NCBI GenBank assembly: GCA_023488455.1 | Contig: JAMDDV010000001.1 | Coordinates: forward strand, 62,001-126,000 | DNA length: 64,000 nucleotides | Direction: 5' to 3' | Source of the DNA: Actinomycetota bacterium | GTDB lineage: Bacteria; Actinomycetota; Humimicrobiia; Hakubellales; JAMDDV01 | Shown here: positions 23,137 to 33,021 of the stretch, piece by piece | Layout: the number at the start of each line of letters is the position of its first letter | How positions within the stretch are numbered: position 1 is the first letter of the stretch | Made by a program: the position numbers and the translations under genes | Notes under the pieces: generated by a model | Database searches by the model: none | Seen by the model: the letters and a program-made list of their open reading frames with translations, nothing else | What the model was told of the DNA's origin: nothing

Positions 23137-24119
23137 TGCAGCACATAAGAAAAATAGTAAAGTTTTTGCGCCTTTTTTTTAATAGAAGATCCAGATATCC
23201 GCAGGATATCCAGCTTGAGGTGACCAACCTGTGTAACTTCAACTGCGCGATGTGTCCCAGGGATTACCTCAACCTTGAATATAAGGATATGCCGCTTGAG
23301 GTCGCTAGAAAATGTTTTAATGGCTTGAGGGACCCTAAATCAATAACCTTGACAGGATGGGGAGAACCGTTACTAGCGAAGGGATTTTTTGATGTCCTGC
23401 CGCTAGCAAATAGCATGTTTCCAAAAGCCAGGATTAATTTTACAACCAATGGCGTTCTACTAAATGAAGAAAATATCAGAAAGGTTATGTCTTTTAAAGT
23501 TGACAGGATAAACGTCTCTTATGAGGGTGAGGAGGATAGCAATAACATCTCCATCATGAGCAGTATCTCCGCCGGGCATAAAAACGCAGATCAGGTGCTG
23601 GCAAATTTAAGTGCGCTGATCGAGGCAAGAGGAGACAAAAAGCTGCCTAAGATCGGTTTTCAGGTTGTTTTAAACAGTGATAATTTTTTAAAACTTAGCA
23701 AGATAATTATGCAGGCAAAAGAGTTAGGTCTTGATTTTGTTAATTTGATGAGGCTCGATTGGAGCATAAATCAGAAGCTCAAAAGACCCGAATATGATCA
23801 GGAGCAGAAACTGCTGAGCCTGGCGATAAGGCTCGGCAAGAAACTCAAGCTAAATGTCTTTTCTATTAATTACAGATCTCCATTGCTAAAATTGGCTACG
23901 CATGGTGACAGGTTATGTCCGAGGACGGATAATTTTATCTATGTAGATGTTGATGGCAATGTGCTGCCCTGCTGCAACCTGCGCAAGCACAGGTTTGGCA
24001 ATGTTAGCTCAAGCAGCGCCAGTAATATTTGGCGCAATTATAAATTTGACTGTTTCTTTGATAACCAGTATAAAATTTGTGACATATGCGATGCCCTGAG
24101 CCAGAAACAGAAGAGTTAA
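23136..24119 (+). CDS. Radical SAM/SPASM enzyme
   Basis: A 327-residue radical SAM protein with CNFNCAMC (Cys33, Cys37, Cys40) for the 4Fe-4S cluster, the LTGWGEPL glycine motif and a C-terminal SPASM region (LPCCNLRK, later KICDICDAL). Enzymes of this type in glycan loci modify sugars or lipids or act on peptides; the substrate is unknown. Its ATG overlaps the antitoxin stop by one base, so a chromosomal glycan gene is now translationally coupled to a toxin-antitoxin operon. The next radical SAM gene follows 4 bp later. Confidence 0.85.
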   Translation: MQHIRKIVKFLRLFFNRRSRYPQDIQLEVTNLCNFNCAMCPRDYLNLEYKDMPLEVARKCFNGLRDPKSITLTGWGEPLLAKGFFDVLPLANSMFPKARINFTTNGVLLNEENIRKVMSFKVDRINVSYEGEEDSNNISIMSSISAGHKNADQVLANLSALIEARGDKKLPKIGFQVVLNSDNFLKLSKIIMQAKELGLDFVNLMRLDWSINQKLKRPEYDQEQKLLSLAIRLGKKLKLNVFSINYRSPLLKLATHGDRLCPRTDNFIYVDVDGNVLPCCNLRKHRFGNVSSSSASNIWRNYKFDCFFDNQYKICDICDALSQKQKS

Positions 24120-24123
24120 CGAC

Positions 24124-25545
24124 ATGAAAGTTGTATTTGTAGAGCCACCACCAGGTTCAAAGCAGGTCCCGGAGAGATTGGCAGGGTGCAGCTACGAGCT
24201 TTACCACTTTCCCGATCTGGCGAATCTGTATCTGTTCACGATGCTGCTTGAAGATGGCATCGACGTGGATTACATTGACTCCGTTTTTGAGGAGCTATCC
24301 CGTGATCAGTTTCTGAAAAAAGTAGAAAACTTTCAGCCTGATTTCATCATCGTTCATTCCGTGCTGTTATCCAAAAAGATTGATATAAATTACCTTAAAG
24401 AGATATCCAATCTGCTTCCAGGTGCTAAGATGATCGTTCATGGTCCTGAGCCAACCAGAGTTCCTGAACAATATCTCGTGAACGACCGAACTTATGTTTT
24501 CAGGGGTTCCATCGAGAAGAGTATTCATGAGTTCATAACTTCAGGTAAACTGCATGGCGTAACATATTTAAAAGATGGTGAGAAAGTTGAAGTCCCAGGT
24601 GGCGAGGAGATGTCATTTGACGGTCTCCCAATCCCCAGGCGAGATCACCCAATTTTTTCCCCATACATAAACAGGTATTTCAATCCCAAGTTCAAAAGCA
24701 GACCCTTTACCATAATGATGGCTTCAAGAGGTTGTGCTTTCAAGTGCAGGTTCTGCGTCCCTCTTTCAATGAACTTTGCGCGCGAGATCGAGTACAAAAG
24801 GACATTCGGGAAGAAGCCAAAGCCCGATATTGCTTCTGCCCAGAGGGTAATAAATGAGTTCAGCAAGATAAAGGATCAGGGCTTTAGATCAGTCATGGTA
24901 ATGGATGACCAGTTCCTCTGGTCAAGGGATAGGACACTTGAAATATGCAATGGTATAAAGGGCCTTGGGCTTGAATGGGGATGCCTCTCAAGAGCTGACT
25001 TTTTGAAGGATGAGGATGTAATCAGGGCGCTTGCTGGAGCAGGTTGTGTTTCCATAGATATTGGCGTTGAGAGCCTTTCCCAGGATGTGCTTAACGACAT
25101 CAGCAAGGGGCTCTACGTCGAAGATGTTTATGATGCCATTGAACTACTCAACAAATACGACATAAGTCCAAAACTAAATATCATGTTTGGCACCTCAATT
25201 TTAGAAGATGAAAAGGTAATAAAAGATACTGTAAAGAAGTTGAAGTCAATGCCAGTTGATAATGTCATGTTTTCTATCGCAACACCTTTTAAGGGTACCG
25301 AGTTTTACGATTACTGCAAAAATGAGGGCTACCTTATTGATGATTCGGATGAGATAAACCCGCTTGGCAAGAGCATGATCTCGTACCCTCAGCTATCGAG
25401 GGAAAGATTGGAGAAACTACAAAGATGGGCATACAGGTCTTTTTACCTGCGGCCGCGTTTTATCTTTAAAAGAATCCTTCGTTACCGCTCACCCAAAGAG
25501 GTTTTTAACGATATGAAGGTAGCTGTTAAACTTCTCAGGGGCTGA
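24124..25545 (+). CDS. B12-binding domain radical SAM protein
   Basis: A 473-residue protein with an N-terminal B12-binding-like Rossmann domain (about 1-140, no DxHxxG motif, as usual in this class), the radical SAM cysteines Cys204, Cys208, Cys211 in RGCAFKCRFC, and a helical C-terminus with YRSFYLRPRF. Class B radical SAM enzymes of this layout methylate unactivated carbons or rearrange rings. It lies between the SPASM enzyme and a GT2. Substrate unknown; a glycan or carrier lipid is inferred. Confidence 0.85.
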   Translation: MKVVFVEPPPGSKQVPERLAGCSYELYHFPDLANLYLFTMLLEDGIDVDYIDSVFEELSRDQFLKKVENFQPDFIIVHSVLLSKKIDINYLKEISNLLPGAKMIVHGPEPTRVPEQYLVNDRTYVFRGSIEKSIHEFITSGKLHGVTYLKDGEKVEVPGGEEMSFDGLPIPRRDHPIFSPYINRYFNPKFKSRPFTIMMASRGCAFKCRFCVPLSMNFAREIEYKRTFGKKPKPDIASAQRVINEFSKIKDQGFRSVMVMDDQFLWSRDRTLEICNGIKGLGLEWGCLSRADFLKDEDVIRALAGAGCVSIDIGVESLSQDVLNDISKGLYVEDVYDAIELLNKYDISPKLNIMFGTSILEDEKVIKDTVKKLKSMPVDNVMFSIATPFKGTEFYDYCKNEGYLIDDSDEINPLGKSMISYPQLSRERLEKLQRWAYRSFYLRPRFIFKRILRYRSPKEVFNDMKVAVKLLRG

Positions 25546-25552
25546 TTATTAT

Positions 25553-26629
25553 ATGGTGGACGGTTCATCGAGAACTCAGTATAAGGTTGATATCATAATG
25601 CCCGTATATAACAATGAGGACAGCATATTTGAGAGCATTAAGTCCCTCTTTTATCAGGATTTCGAGGGTGTTATTAAAGTCATAGCAGTTGACGACGGAT
25701 CTGATGACAGCTCCAGTATAGAGCTTGAACTTGTGAAGAAAGAATTTAAAAGGGATGGATTTGAAATCATATCAATCTACAGCGATAATCAGGGCGAAGC
25801 TTCTGCGCTGAATAAGGGATTGGACTTCATAATGAATAAGACTGAACTGCCGGATTATATAGGTCTTGTAGAAGCGGATGTGAAGGTTGAACCAAACTGG
25901 ACCAGTCTGCTAATAACCGAGCTTTCCGGTGAAGAATATTATGGAGCCGGGGGTATGCTGCTTCCATGGGAGGGATTAAACCCTGTTGCCAGGGTGACAG
26001 GATATGACGTTGAATACCGTATGTTGAAAGAGGGGAAATTCGTCCCACATTTAACGTCAGCCAATGTTATTTATAAAAGAAAGGTATTTGATGAGTTCGG
26101 CAGGTTTGATGAGGGCTTGAAGAATGCAGCCCTGGATAACGACTTCAACTTCAGGATAGTTGCTGCTGGGAAAAAATTGGTCAGGAGTTTTGAGGCAAGA
26201 GCCTATCATAAATACAAGACAAGAGTTCTGCCGTTTTTAAAAAGACAATACTATTACGCCAAATACAGACCATTTCTCAAGTACAGCTCATCCTATAAGG
26301 GTGACAATCTCATTAAGGTGGGTGTCTTTCTATCCCTATGCTTTGCCCTGTCACTATTATCCCTGATTTCGATTGCCTTTTCACCAGCATTGATCTGGCT
26401 GATCTTGCTGCCCTTTTTATTGTTAGTCCTGAATGTTGCAGTAAACTGCATACCCCTAAAGGAGATCAGAAAAAGACATAAGGATCGCATCATATTTCTC
26501 TATCCGTTTTTGATGTCGATGAGGGCTTTTGCGGGTCTTCTGGGTTACTGCGTCGGAGTAATCCTATTTGTAGTAAGAAATAAACTTTGCAGGAGAAAGC
26601 ATTTAACAGTTGAAACAGGTCGTGTATGA
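25553..26629 (+). CDS. GT2-family glycosyltransferase with C-terminal membrane helices
   Basis: A 358-residue GT-A enzyme: IIMPVYNNEDSIFESI, DDGSDDSS for the nucleotide and EADVKVEPNW as the DXD region. About three transmembrane helices follow (residues about 248-335), anchoring it to the inner face of the membrane. It follows the radical SAM gene by 7 bp. The donor is unknown; UDP-ManNAcA from the next two genes is possible. Confidence 0.87.
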   Translation: MVDGSSRTQYKVDIIMPVYNNEDSIFESIKSLFYQDFEGVIKVIAVDDGSDDSSSIELELVKKEFKRDGFEIISIYSDNQGEASALNKGLDFIMNKTELPDYIGLVEADVKVEPNWTSLLITELSGEEYYGAGGMLLPWEGLNPVARVTGYDVEYRMLKEGKFVPHLTSANVIYKRKVFDEFGRFDEGLKNAALDNDFNFRIVAAGKKLVRSFEARAYHKYKTRVLPFLKRQYYYAKYRPFLKYSSSYKGDNLIKVGVFLSLCFALSLLSLISIAFSPALIWLILLPFLLLVLNVAVNCIPLKEIRKRHKDRIIFLYPFLMSMRAFAGLLGYCVGVILFVVRNKLCRRKHLTVETGRV

Positions 26630-26668
26630 GTTGCTTGCTTAAATTCTGGTGATTGAGGTGTATTGCTC

Positions 26669-27856
26669 GTGAACCCGCTCAAATTTTTATTTATATTTGG
26701 CACCCGACCTGAAGCCATAAAGATTGCTCCTGTCATACAATTGGCTAAAGGAATGGATGGTGAGATAAAAACAACCACCGTGGTCACTGCCCAGCACAGG
26801 GATATGCTCGACCAGGTGTTGAGCGTTTTTGACATAGAGCCGGATTATGACCTGAACATCATGAGGACGAACCAGACTCTCTCGGATATCACCAGGCGAT
26901 CTGTCGCAAGGCTCGATGAAATTATAAAAACTGAGTCCCCTGATGTGATACTCGTGCAGGGGGATACGACAACGGCATTCGTGGGTGCTCTTGTCGGATA
27001 CTATAATCGAATTAAGGTTGCACACATCGAGGCTGGCTTGCGCTCTTTTGATAAGTTCAACCCGTTTCCAGAGGAGATTAACAGGAGGCTCATCAGCATT
27101 GTATCGGACTTTCACTTCGCCCCAACCAAAAGCGCAAGGGAAAATCTCATCTCTGAGGGCATTTCACTAGCTAGCATTCGCATCACAGGTAATACCGTGG
27201 TCGATGCTCTGAAAATTGCAGTACAGGCACCGCAGGTTACCAATCAGGCTTTTTCTGAAGATATGTCCTGGTTTTCGAGCATCCATAAGAAGAAAGCGAT
27301 CCTCTTAACCACTCATAGGAGGGAGAATATCGGGGAGCCCATGGTAGATATTTTTACTGCTGTGAGATCCATCGCCAACGTAAGAGACGATGTTGTATTC
27401 ATCTTTCCTGTCCACAAGAACCCTGTTATCCAAAAGCTCGCAAAGGAAAATTTGAAAGGAATTCAAAATGTGATATTAAGCAGATCACTATCGTATTTTG
27501 AGATGGTTTATGTTTTGAAGAACTGCTATCTTGTGCTTACAGATTCCGGTGGTCTGCAGGAGGAGGCACCGACATTTGGGAAGCCCGTCCTCGTTTTAAG
27601 AGAAGTGACGGAAAGGCCCGAAGGAGTGAAGTTCGGATGCGCGAAAGTTGTTGGCACCGATTCCGATAACCTGAAAAATGAGATAAATAATCTACTTGAT
27701 GATGGTAAAATTTATGCTTCAATGTCAAATGCGACAAACCCTTACGGCGATGGCAATGCCGCAAAGCGGATAATTGGTGCATTGCTTTATAATTTTGGAT
27801 TAATTAAAAATCCGCCTGATGAGTTCAGGCCAAAGCCCGAAAAGGTATTTTTATGA
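26669..27856 (+). CDS. wecB: UDP-GlcNAc 2-epimerase (non-hydrolysing)
   Basis: A 395-residue enzyme from the GTG at 26669, ten bases after GAGG; the TTG at 26663 is too close to it. FGTRPEAIKIAPV, GDTTTAFVGAL, EAGLRSFD, PEEINRR, TTHRRENIG and TDSGGLQEEAP are the family's signature blocks. It interconverts UDP-GlcNAc and UDP-ManNAc. The stop overlaps the wecC start by 4 nt, so the two work as a pair. Confidence 0.93.
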   Translation: MNPLKFLFIFGTRPEAIKIAPVIQLAKGMDGEIKTTTVVTAQHRDMLDQVLSVFDIEPDYDLNIMRTNQTLSDITRRSVARLDEIIKTESPDVILVQGDTTTAFVGALVGYYNRIKVAHIEAGLRSFDKFNPFPEEINRRLISIVSDFHFAPTKSARENLISEGISLASIRITGNTVVDALKIAVQAPQVTNQAFSEDMSWFSSIHKKKAILLTTHRRENIGEPMVDIFTAVRSIANVRDDVVFIFPVHKNPVIQKLAKENLKGIQNVILSRSLSYFEMVYVLKNCYLVLTDSGGLQEEAPTFGKPVLVLREVTERPEGVKFGCAKVVGTDSDNLKNEINNLLDDGKIYASMSNATNPYGDGNAAKRIIGALLYNFGLIKNPPDEFRPKPEKVFL

Positions 27857-29049
27857 AGAAAGTTGCAGTAATAGGCCTTGGCTATGTTGGTTTACCGGCA
27901 GCGATCATGCTTGCACGTGCCGGCCATCAGGTCCTTGGTGTTGATATCAATGATGATGTCATAAATTCGATTAAAAATGGCGAGCTTCTGATAGAGGATG
28001 CGGAGCTAAAAGATCTCTTTCGTACAAAAGAGGTCAAGGATAACCTTGAAGTGGCAAAAGTCCCTGAGAAAGCCGATGTCTTTTTGATCGCTGTCCCGAC
28101 CCCCATCGACAGGATGAAAAAGATGTGTGATATGAAGTTTTTGGAGTCTGCGCTTAATTCGATAATGAAGCTGCTTGAAAAGGGAAACCTGATCATAAAT
28201 GAATCGACCACTCCACCCCTGACATGCCGAAATTTTATAGCTCCCCTGATAGAGTCTAAAACAGGACTAAAAATTGGCGAAGATATCCTTTTGAGCCATT
28301 GCCCTGAGAGGGTGCTCCCGGGCAATATATTTTATGAACTGATAAATAACGACAGGATAATAGGTGGGGTGAACGAAAAATCAGCACAGGTCGCTGCTGA
28401 GCTTTACAGGACGTTTGTAAAGGGAGAGCTCTACATTACTGATGATATCACTGCTGAGTTATGCAAGCTCATGGAAAATGCGTACAGGGACGTCAACATT
28501 GCGCTTGCAAACGAATTTTCTCTTGTAGCAGATAAGCTTGGGATTAATATAGAAAAGACGATCGAGCTGGCAAATAAACATCCAAGGGTGAATATACTTA
28601 AACCCGGAATCGGAGTAGGGGGTCACTGCATACCACTTGACCCCTGGTTTATAAAAGAGGTGGATTCAGAGAACAGCACGCTTATTCTCGCAGCCAGGAG
28701 GGTTAATGATGCCATGCCTGAGAAGATTGCTGCGAGGGTGCGCAGGATGCTGCGGAATATGAAAGACCCGCTCATTGTTGCGCTTGGAGCTACGTATAAA
28801 CCTAACGTTTCCGATACCAGGGAAAGTCCAGCCATGGAGGTTGTAAGGCTCCTGTTAGAGGACGGATATCGCATTAAACACTATGACCCACTTGTAAAAG
28901 GGATGGAGTATAGATCAATTGTGGATATAGCAAGTGGAGCTGACAGCATTCTGGTGCTTGTGGAGCACGATAAGATAGTGAAAGAACTTGAATCGAGTTT
29001 TCAGCAGATACGGTCGGTAATGCGAAATAACCTCATTATCAGATTTTAG
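27853..29049 (+). CDS. wecC: UDP-N-acetyl-D-mannosamine dehydrogenase
   Basis: A 398-residue nucleotide-sugar dehydrogenase. NAD loop GLGYVGLP (8-15), central AELCKLMENAYRDVNIA, and the catalytic Cys259 in GVGGHCIPLDPW. With WecB in front, the product is UDP-ManNAcA. The C-terminal domain (ALGATYKPNVSDTRESPA) is complete. A GT4 follows by 10 bp. Confidence 0.92.
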   Translation: MKKVAVIGLGYVGLPAAIMLARAGHQVLGVDINDDVINSIKNGELLIEDAELKDLFRTKEVKDNLEVAKVPEKADVFLIAVPTPIDRMKKMCDMKFLESALNSIMKLLEKGNLIINESTTPPLTCRNFIAPLIESKTGLKIGEDILLSHCPERVLPGNIFYELINNDRIIGGVNEKSAQVAAELYRTFVKGELYITDDITAELCKLMENAYRDVNIALANEFSLVADKLGINIEKTIELANKHPRVNILKPGIGVGGHCIPLDPWFIKEVDSENSTLILAARRVNDAMPEKIAARVRRMLRNMKDPLIVALGATYKPNVSDTRESPAMEVVRLLLEDGYRIKHYDPLVKGMEYRSIVDIASGADSILVLVEHDKIVKELESSFQQIRSVMRNNLIIRF

Positions 29050-29059
29050 GCAGCCTCTG

Positions 29060-30235
29060 ATGAAAATATTGCAGATAACACCTTACTTCCCGCCCACGCG
29101 GTCATATGGTGGCCCACCTGATGTCATATTTGATCTGTCGAAGCGTTTGAAAGATCGAGGGAATTACGTTGAGGTCTTCACGACGGACGTATTTGACAGA
29201 TCGAACAGGTACTGTTCCGGTGAGCAGTTGGAATTTCAGGGCATTCCGGTTACCTATTTTAGAAATTTGAGCAATGGGCTTGCATATCATCAGAAGGTTT
29301 TTACCCCACAGGGATTAGGTAAAGCGTTGAAAAAGCACGTTAAGGAGTTTGATATCGTCCACATCCACGAATACAGGACGTTCCTGAGCACCACAACCTC
29401 AAAAATTTGCGTGAGGGAGGAGATACCATACCTACTCTCCTCTCATGGCGCACTGCTGCCGTTTTTTCAAAAGCAAAGGATAAAGAAATTATTTGATCTC
29501 CTGCTTGGCAATAAAATCATAAAAAATAGCTCGGCATTCATTGCAGTTTCACAGTCTGAGGCTTCACAGTACGAAAAAATGGGAGCAAAAATAGAAAAAG
29601 TCCGTATAGTCCCCTATGGGATAGATGTTTCAAGGTATCTTAATTTGCCTATAGAAGGTGTATTCAGAAAGAAATACGGGATTGATAAATCACCACTTAT
29701 TTTATTTGTCGGTCGGATAAACAGGATCAAGGGGCTTGATTTCCTGATTGAAGCTTTTGCCAGGTTGAAACAGGTCCAACCTCACTCCATTCTTGCTGTA
29801 GTCGGGACTGATGACGGCTACCTTGAGGAGCTAAGAGATATCATATCTAGTAATAACCTGAATAATTCGGTTATATTCACGGGAACCGTGAGCGAAGATG
29901 ACAAAATACAAGCTTACGTGGACGCTGATATCTTTGTATACCCATCCCAGTATGAAGTTTTCGGTATGTCTCCTGTTGAAGCTCTGCTGTGTGGAACGCC
30001 TGCTATCATCGCGAAATGCTCAGGGCTCTTTGACCTGCTAAGCAAGATTGAATACCCGTATGCGGTTGACTTTGGAGACCATGACGAGTTTCTGAAGCTT
30101 ATGGCTGCAGTGCTGAGTAATAAAAAAAAGTCCGCGAGCATCGCAAAGAGGACAGCGGAGTTCCTGAAAGGTGAGATAGATATTCCAATTATTTGTGAAA
30201 AAATCTTTGATGTTTACCGGAAAGTACTTTCCTAA
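29060..30235 (+). CDS. GT4-family glycosyltransferase
   Basis: A 391-residue GT-B enzyme. YFPPTRSYGGPPDVIFDLS is the acceptor-side glycine loop, VGRINRIKGLDFLIEA starts the donor domain and PSQYEVFGMSPVEALLCG is the donor site. It lies between wecC and asnB, so transfer of ManNAcA or its amide is a reasonable inference. Confidence 0.9.
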   Translation: MKILQITPYFPPTRSYGGPPDVIFDLSKRLKDRGNYVEVFTTDVFDRSNRYCSGEQLEFQGIPVTYFRNLSNGLAYHQKVFTPQGLGKALKKHVKEFDIVHIHEYRTFLSTTTSKICVREEIPYLLSSHGALLPFFQKQRIKKLFDLLLGNKIIKNSSAFIAVSQSEASQYEKMGAKIEKVRIVPYGIDVSRYLNLPIEGVFRKKYGIDKSPLILFVGRINRIKGLDFLIEAFARLKQVQPHSILAVVGTDDGYLEELRDIISSNNLNNSVIFTGTVSEDDKIQAYVDADIFVYPSQYEVFGMSPVEALLCGTPAIIAKCSGLFDLLSKIEYPYAVDFGDHDEFLKLMAAVLSNKKKSASIAKRTAEFLKGEIDIPIICEKIFDVYRKVLS

Positions 30236-30280
30236 GGTTAACTATGCTGCTTATCTGTTTTTGACGTGTAAGGGGCAAAG

Positions 30281-32161
30281 ATGTGCGGAATCTGTGGGGA
30301 ATTCATAAATAAGAATATAACATCGGAAGTGGATCCCCGCGTGATCGAGCTCATGCGGGATGCGATGGCGCACAGGGGCCCTGATGGGTCTGGCTTATGG
30401 CTGTCTGATGACAGGAAAGTAGGATTTGGCCACAGGAGGCTTGCGATAATAGACCTGTCCCCCGCAGCAGCTCAGCCGATGACAAATGAGGATGGAACGA
30501 TCTGGATTACCTATAATGGTGAGGTTTATAACCACGTTGCTCTGAGAGAGGAACTGGAGAGGAAGAGGCACATCTACAAATCCCATTCCGATACGGAGAC
30601 ACTTATCCATCTCTATGAAGATAAAGGGATAGATTTTATTAATGAGATAGAAGGTATGTTCGCCTTTGCACTTTGGGACTCGAAAGTAAGAACGCTCTAT
30701 CTTGTGAGGGACCGCATCGGTAAAAAACCGCTATACTGGTGCAGCGTCAATGGCAGGCTTCTTTTTGCTTCGGAAATAAAAGCACTGCTAAAACACCAAG
30801 AGGTTAGCAAGGATATTAACTTTGAGGGTTTATACCAGTATCTAACATTCTCGGTTGTGCCCGCACCACAGACGCTTTTTAGCGAAATAAATAAGCTACA
30901 CGCGGGGCACTATCTGCGTGTTAAGGAGGACAGCGAGCCGGAGGAGATAGAGTATTGGGATGCAATATTCCCGATACCGGATGATCACTACAAATATTTT
31001 GATGAGGATTTCTGCACTGACCGGATATGGGACCTTTATTTTAATGCTGTCAGTAAGAGGATGATGTCCGATGTCCCGTTTGGTGTCTTTTTAAGCGGCG
31101 GCGTGGATTCAAGCGCAAATGTAGCAGCCATGAGCCAGTTGATGAACCAGCCTGTAAGGACGTTTTCCATCGGCATAAAAGGGCAGGACTCATATAACGA
31201 GTTCGTTCATGCTAGGAGAATTGCCGATGAATTCAAGACCGATCACCACGAGATCGAGATAGACGACTTTGATTTCATAAATTTTTTCGATGAGATGGCA
31301 TATTTTCAGGATGAACCGCTGTCTGATCCTGTTTGCGTTCCCCTTTACTACGTCTCCAAACTTGCAAGGGATAATGGCACCATCGTTATGCAGGTGGGTG
31401 AGGGTGCTGATGAAATTTTCGCTGGTTATGATGAGTATATAAGACTTTACAATTTCCATGAGAATACCTGGAAGAATTTCTCCAGGTTGCCAAAGGTTCT
31501 GCGCGGGCTGGCATACATGATCTATCCTTTTATTGATTCGACGAAGAAAGACTATTTACGCAGAGCCATAAACGGTGGCGAGTTTTTCTGGGGAGGCGCT
31601 GTAGCTTTTGGTGAGGACGAGAAGAAAAATATTACTAAGTTTAAAGTGGACGATAGCTGGAGCTCATCTGGGGTCGTAAGTTCGTATATGAAAAGAATTG
31701 CGACACTAAAGCCCACATCAGATTACCTGGAGCGGATGATCTACCTGGAGCTTAAGGTCAGGCTACCTGAGCTGCTTTTAATGCGGATGGACAAAATGGG
31801 CATGGCAACCTCAATTGAAGGAAGGGCTCCTTATCTTGATGTCGATCTTGTGCGCTTTGCAATGAATATTCCGCCTTCGGTTAAGATAAAAAACAACATT
31901 GGTAAATACATTTACAAAAAAACTCTTGAAAAGGTACTGCCAAAAGAGAATCTGTACAGGAAGAAGGTCGGCTTCTGCGGCTCGGCATATAACATGCTGA
32001 CCGAAGGCATTAGAAACCATGTTTTCGGTAAAGGCTCTGGCTCCAAGCTGTTATTGAATCAGTATCTTGATATGAGCGGTTATGACTTCAGCTTCAAGAA
32101 TAACTTCAAGACCTGGAACCTGCTCACCTTAGAGCTGTGGCTGCGGGGATTTTTCAAGTGA
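30281..32161 (+). CDS. asnB: Glutamine-dependent asparagine synthetase-like amidotransferase
   Basis: A 626-residue enzyme with Cys2 as the glutaminase nucleophile (MCGICGEF), the N-terminal amidotransferase motifs (AHRGPDGSG, YNGEVYNH) and the ATP-pyrophosphatase loop LSGGVDSS near residue 270, plus VGEGADEIFAGY. AsnB homologues in glycan clusters amidate uronic acids rather than make free asparagine. With wecB, wecC and a GT4 just before it, formation of a ManNAcA amide is inferred. The block ends here, followed by a relic and a toxin-antitoxin pair. Confidence 0.88.
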   Translation: MCGICGEFINKNITSEVDPRVIELMRDAMAHRGPDGSGLWLSDDRKVGFGHRRLAIIDLSPAAAQPMTNEDGTIWITYNGEVYNHVALREELERKRHIYKSHSDTETLIHLYEDKGIDFINEIEGMFAFALWDSKVRTLYLVRDRIGKKPLYWCSVNGRLLFASEIKALLKHQEVSKDINFEGLYQYLTFSVVPAPQTLFSEINKLHAGHYLRVKEDSEPEEIEYWDAIFPIPDDHYKYFDEDFCTDRIWDLYFNAVSKRMMSDVPFGVFLSGGVDSSANVAAMSQLMNQPVRTFSIGIKGQDSYNEFVHARRIADEFKTDHHEIEIDDFDFINFFDEMAYFQDEPLSDPVCVPLYYVSKLARDNGTIVMQVGEGADEIFAGYDEYIRLYNFHENTWKNFSRLPKVLRGLAYMIYPFIDSTKKDYLRRAINGGEFFWGGAVAFGEDEKKNITKFKVDDSWSSSGVVSSYMKRIATLKPTSDYLERMIYLELKVRLPELLLMRMDKMGMATSIEGRAPYLDVDLVRFAMNIPPSVKIKNNIGKYIYKKTLEKVLPKENLYRKKVGFCGSAYNMLTEGIRNHVFGKGSGSKLLLNQYLDMSGYDFSFKNNFKTWNLLTLELWLRGFFK

Positions 32162-32167
32162 AAGTAA

Positions 32168-32244
32168 TTAAATTACCGAGAATTCTTCCTCCAATGAGAC
32201 AATTTTAGCTGCATATAATAGTACCGCTCTAATGTCTTCATTTG
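32168..32244. repeat. Direct repeat copy 1: relic 3' end of a DUF433 gene
   Basis: 77 bp matching 35443-35519 with two or three differences. On the minus strand it encodes EDIRAVLLYAAKIV and then continues SLEEEFSVI to a stop. The homologous frame is broken immediately upstream by TGA, so only the tail of the gene remains. Confidence 0.85.
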
Positions 32245-32283
32245 CTCAAATACTACTTTTAATTGCTGAATTTATATAATATA

Positions 32284-32299
32284 ATTAGCTATAGTTAAT
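32284..32299. promoter_or_regulatory. Operator candidate upstream of RHH-PIN operon
   Basis: ATTAGCTATAGTTAAT is a palindrome broken only at one base pair; it lies just after a TATAAT (32275-32280) and before AAAGGAGG and the start at 32324. Confidence 0.45.
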
Positions 32300-32323
32300 A
32301 CTACTGAAAGGAGGATAAAATAG

Positions 32324-32614
32324 ATGTTATTGGGAAATGGCGGGACCGATAAGCTTTCAATAACTTTACCTAAGGATCTTGCAGATGAAGTAAGAAACAC
32401 AGTCGCTAAAAGACGTATTAGTGCATTTTTTGCAGAGGCTGTTAGAAAATATTTGGCACAATATAAGCAAAGGGTTGCTTTGGAAAGGAGTTTTGGAGCC
32501 TGGTCAAATGAAAATCATCCTGAACTCAGGACCCCTGAAGATACTGTAATATATGTTCGTCATTTGCGAGAAATAGATGAATACCGTTTGAAAGAACAGG
32601 AAAATAAAGGTTAA
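32324..32614 (+). CDS. Ribbon-helix-helix antitoxin
   Basis: A 96-residue protein with DKLSITLPKDLADEVRNTV as the RHH strand-helix and RISAFFAEAVRKYLAQY as the second helix, followed by an acidic toxin-binding tail. A strong AAAGGAGG site precedes the ATG. The PIN toxin gene starts 5 bp after its stop. Confidence 0.8.
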   Translation: MLLGNGGTDKLSITLPKDLADEVRNTVAKRRISAFFAEAVRKYLAQYKQRVALERSFGAWSNENHPELRTPEDTVIYVRHLREIDEYRLKEQENKG

Positions 32615-32619
32615 AGATT

Positions 32620-33021
32620 ATGCAATATCAAGGGATTTCGTGCGTTCTGGATATTGACATCATTATTGACTATTTAAGAAAATTTGAATATGCGTGGAGT
32701 TTGCTAGATCGCTGGTCACGACAGGGATTATTGGCGATCAGCACTCTGACACACGTTGAAATTTATCAAGGAATGAGACCTAATGAAAAGGAAACCACCC
32801 AGTTACTCTTAGATGGACTTACTTCAATACCATTAGATGTGAGCATAGCCAGAAGAGCCGGTAGTCTATTATTTAACCTACGATCACAAGGTCTTACTAT
32901 AGGCATAGCAGATGCAATAATTGGGGCTACTGCCATAACTCTTTCGGTTCCTCTTATTACAAACAACATAGAACATTATCCTTTTTCTGATCTCCTGGTA
33001 GCCAAAGGAAAAGAAGATTAA
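32620..33021 (+). CDS. vapC: PIN-domain toxin (VapC)
   Basis: A 133-residue PIN RNase. CVLDIDIIIDYLR holds the first Asp, THVEIYQG the Glu, GIADAIIGATA the third acidic residue and TNNIEHYPF the last strand. All catalytic positions are kept. With the RHH antitoxin before it, this is the third PIN-type pair in the window and lies between the asnB block and the LegB-like block. Confidence 0.85.
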   Translation: MQYQGISCVLDIDIIIDYLRKFEYAWSLLDRWSRQGLLAISTLTHVEIYQGMRPNEKETTQLLLDGLTSIPLDVSIARRAGSLLFNLRSQGLTIGIADAIIGATAITLSVPLITNNIEHYPFSDLLVAKGKED

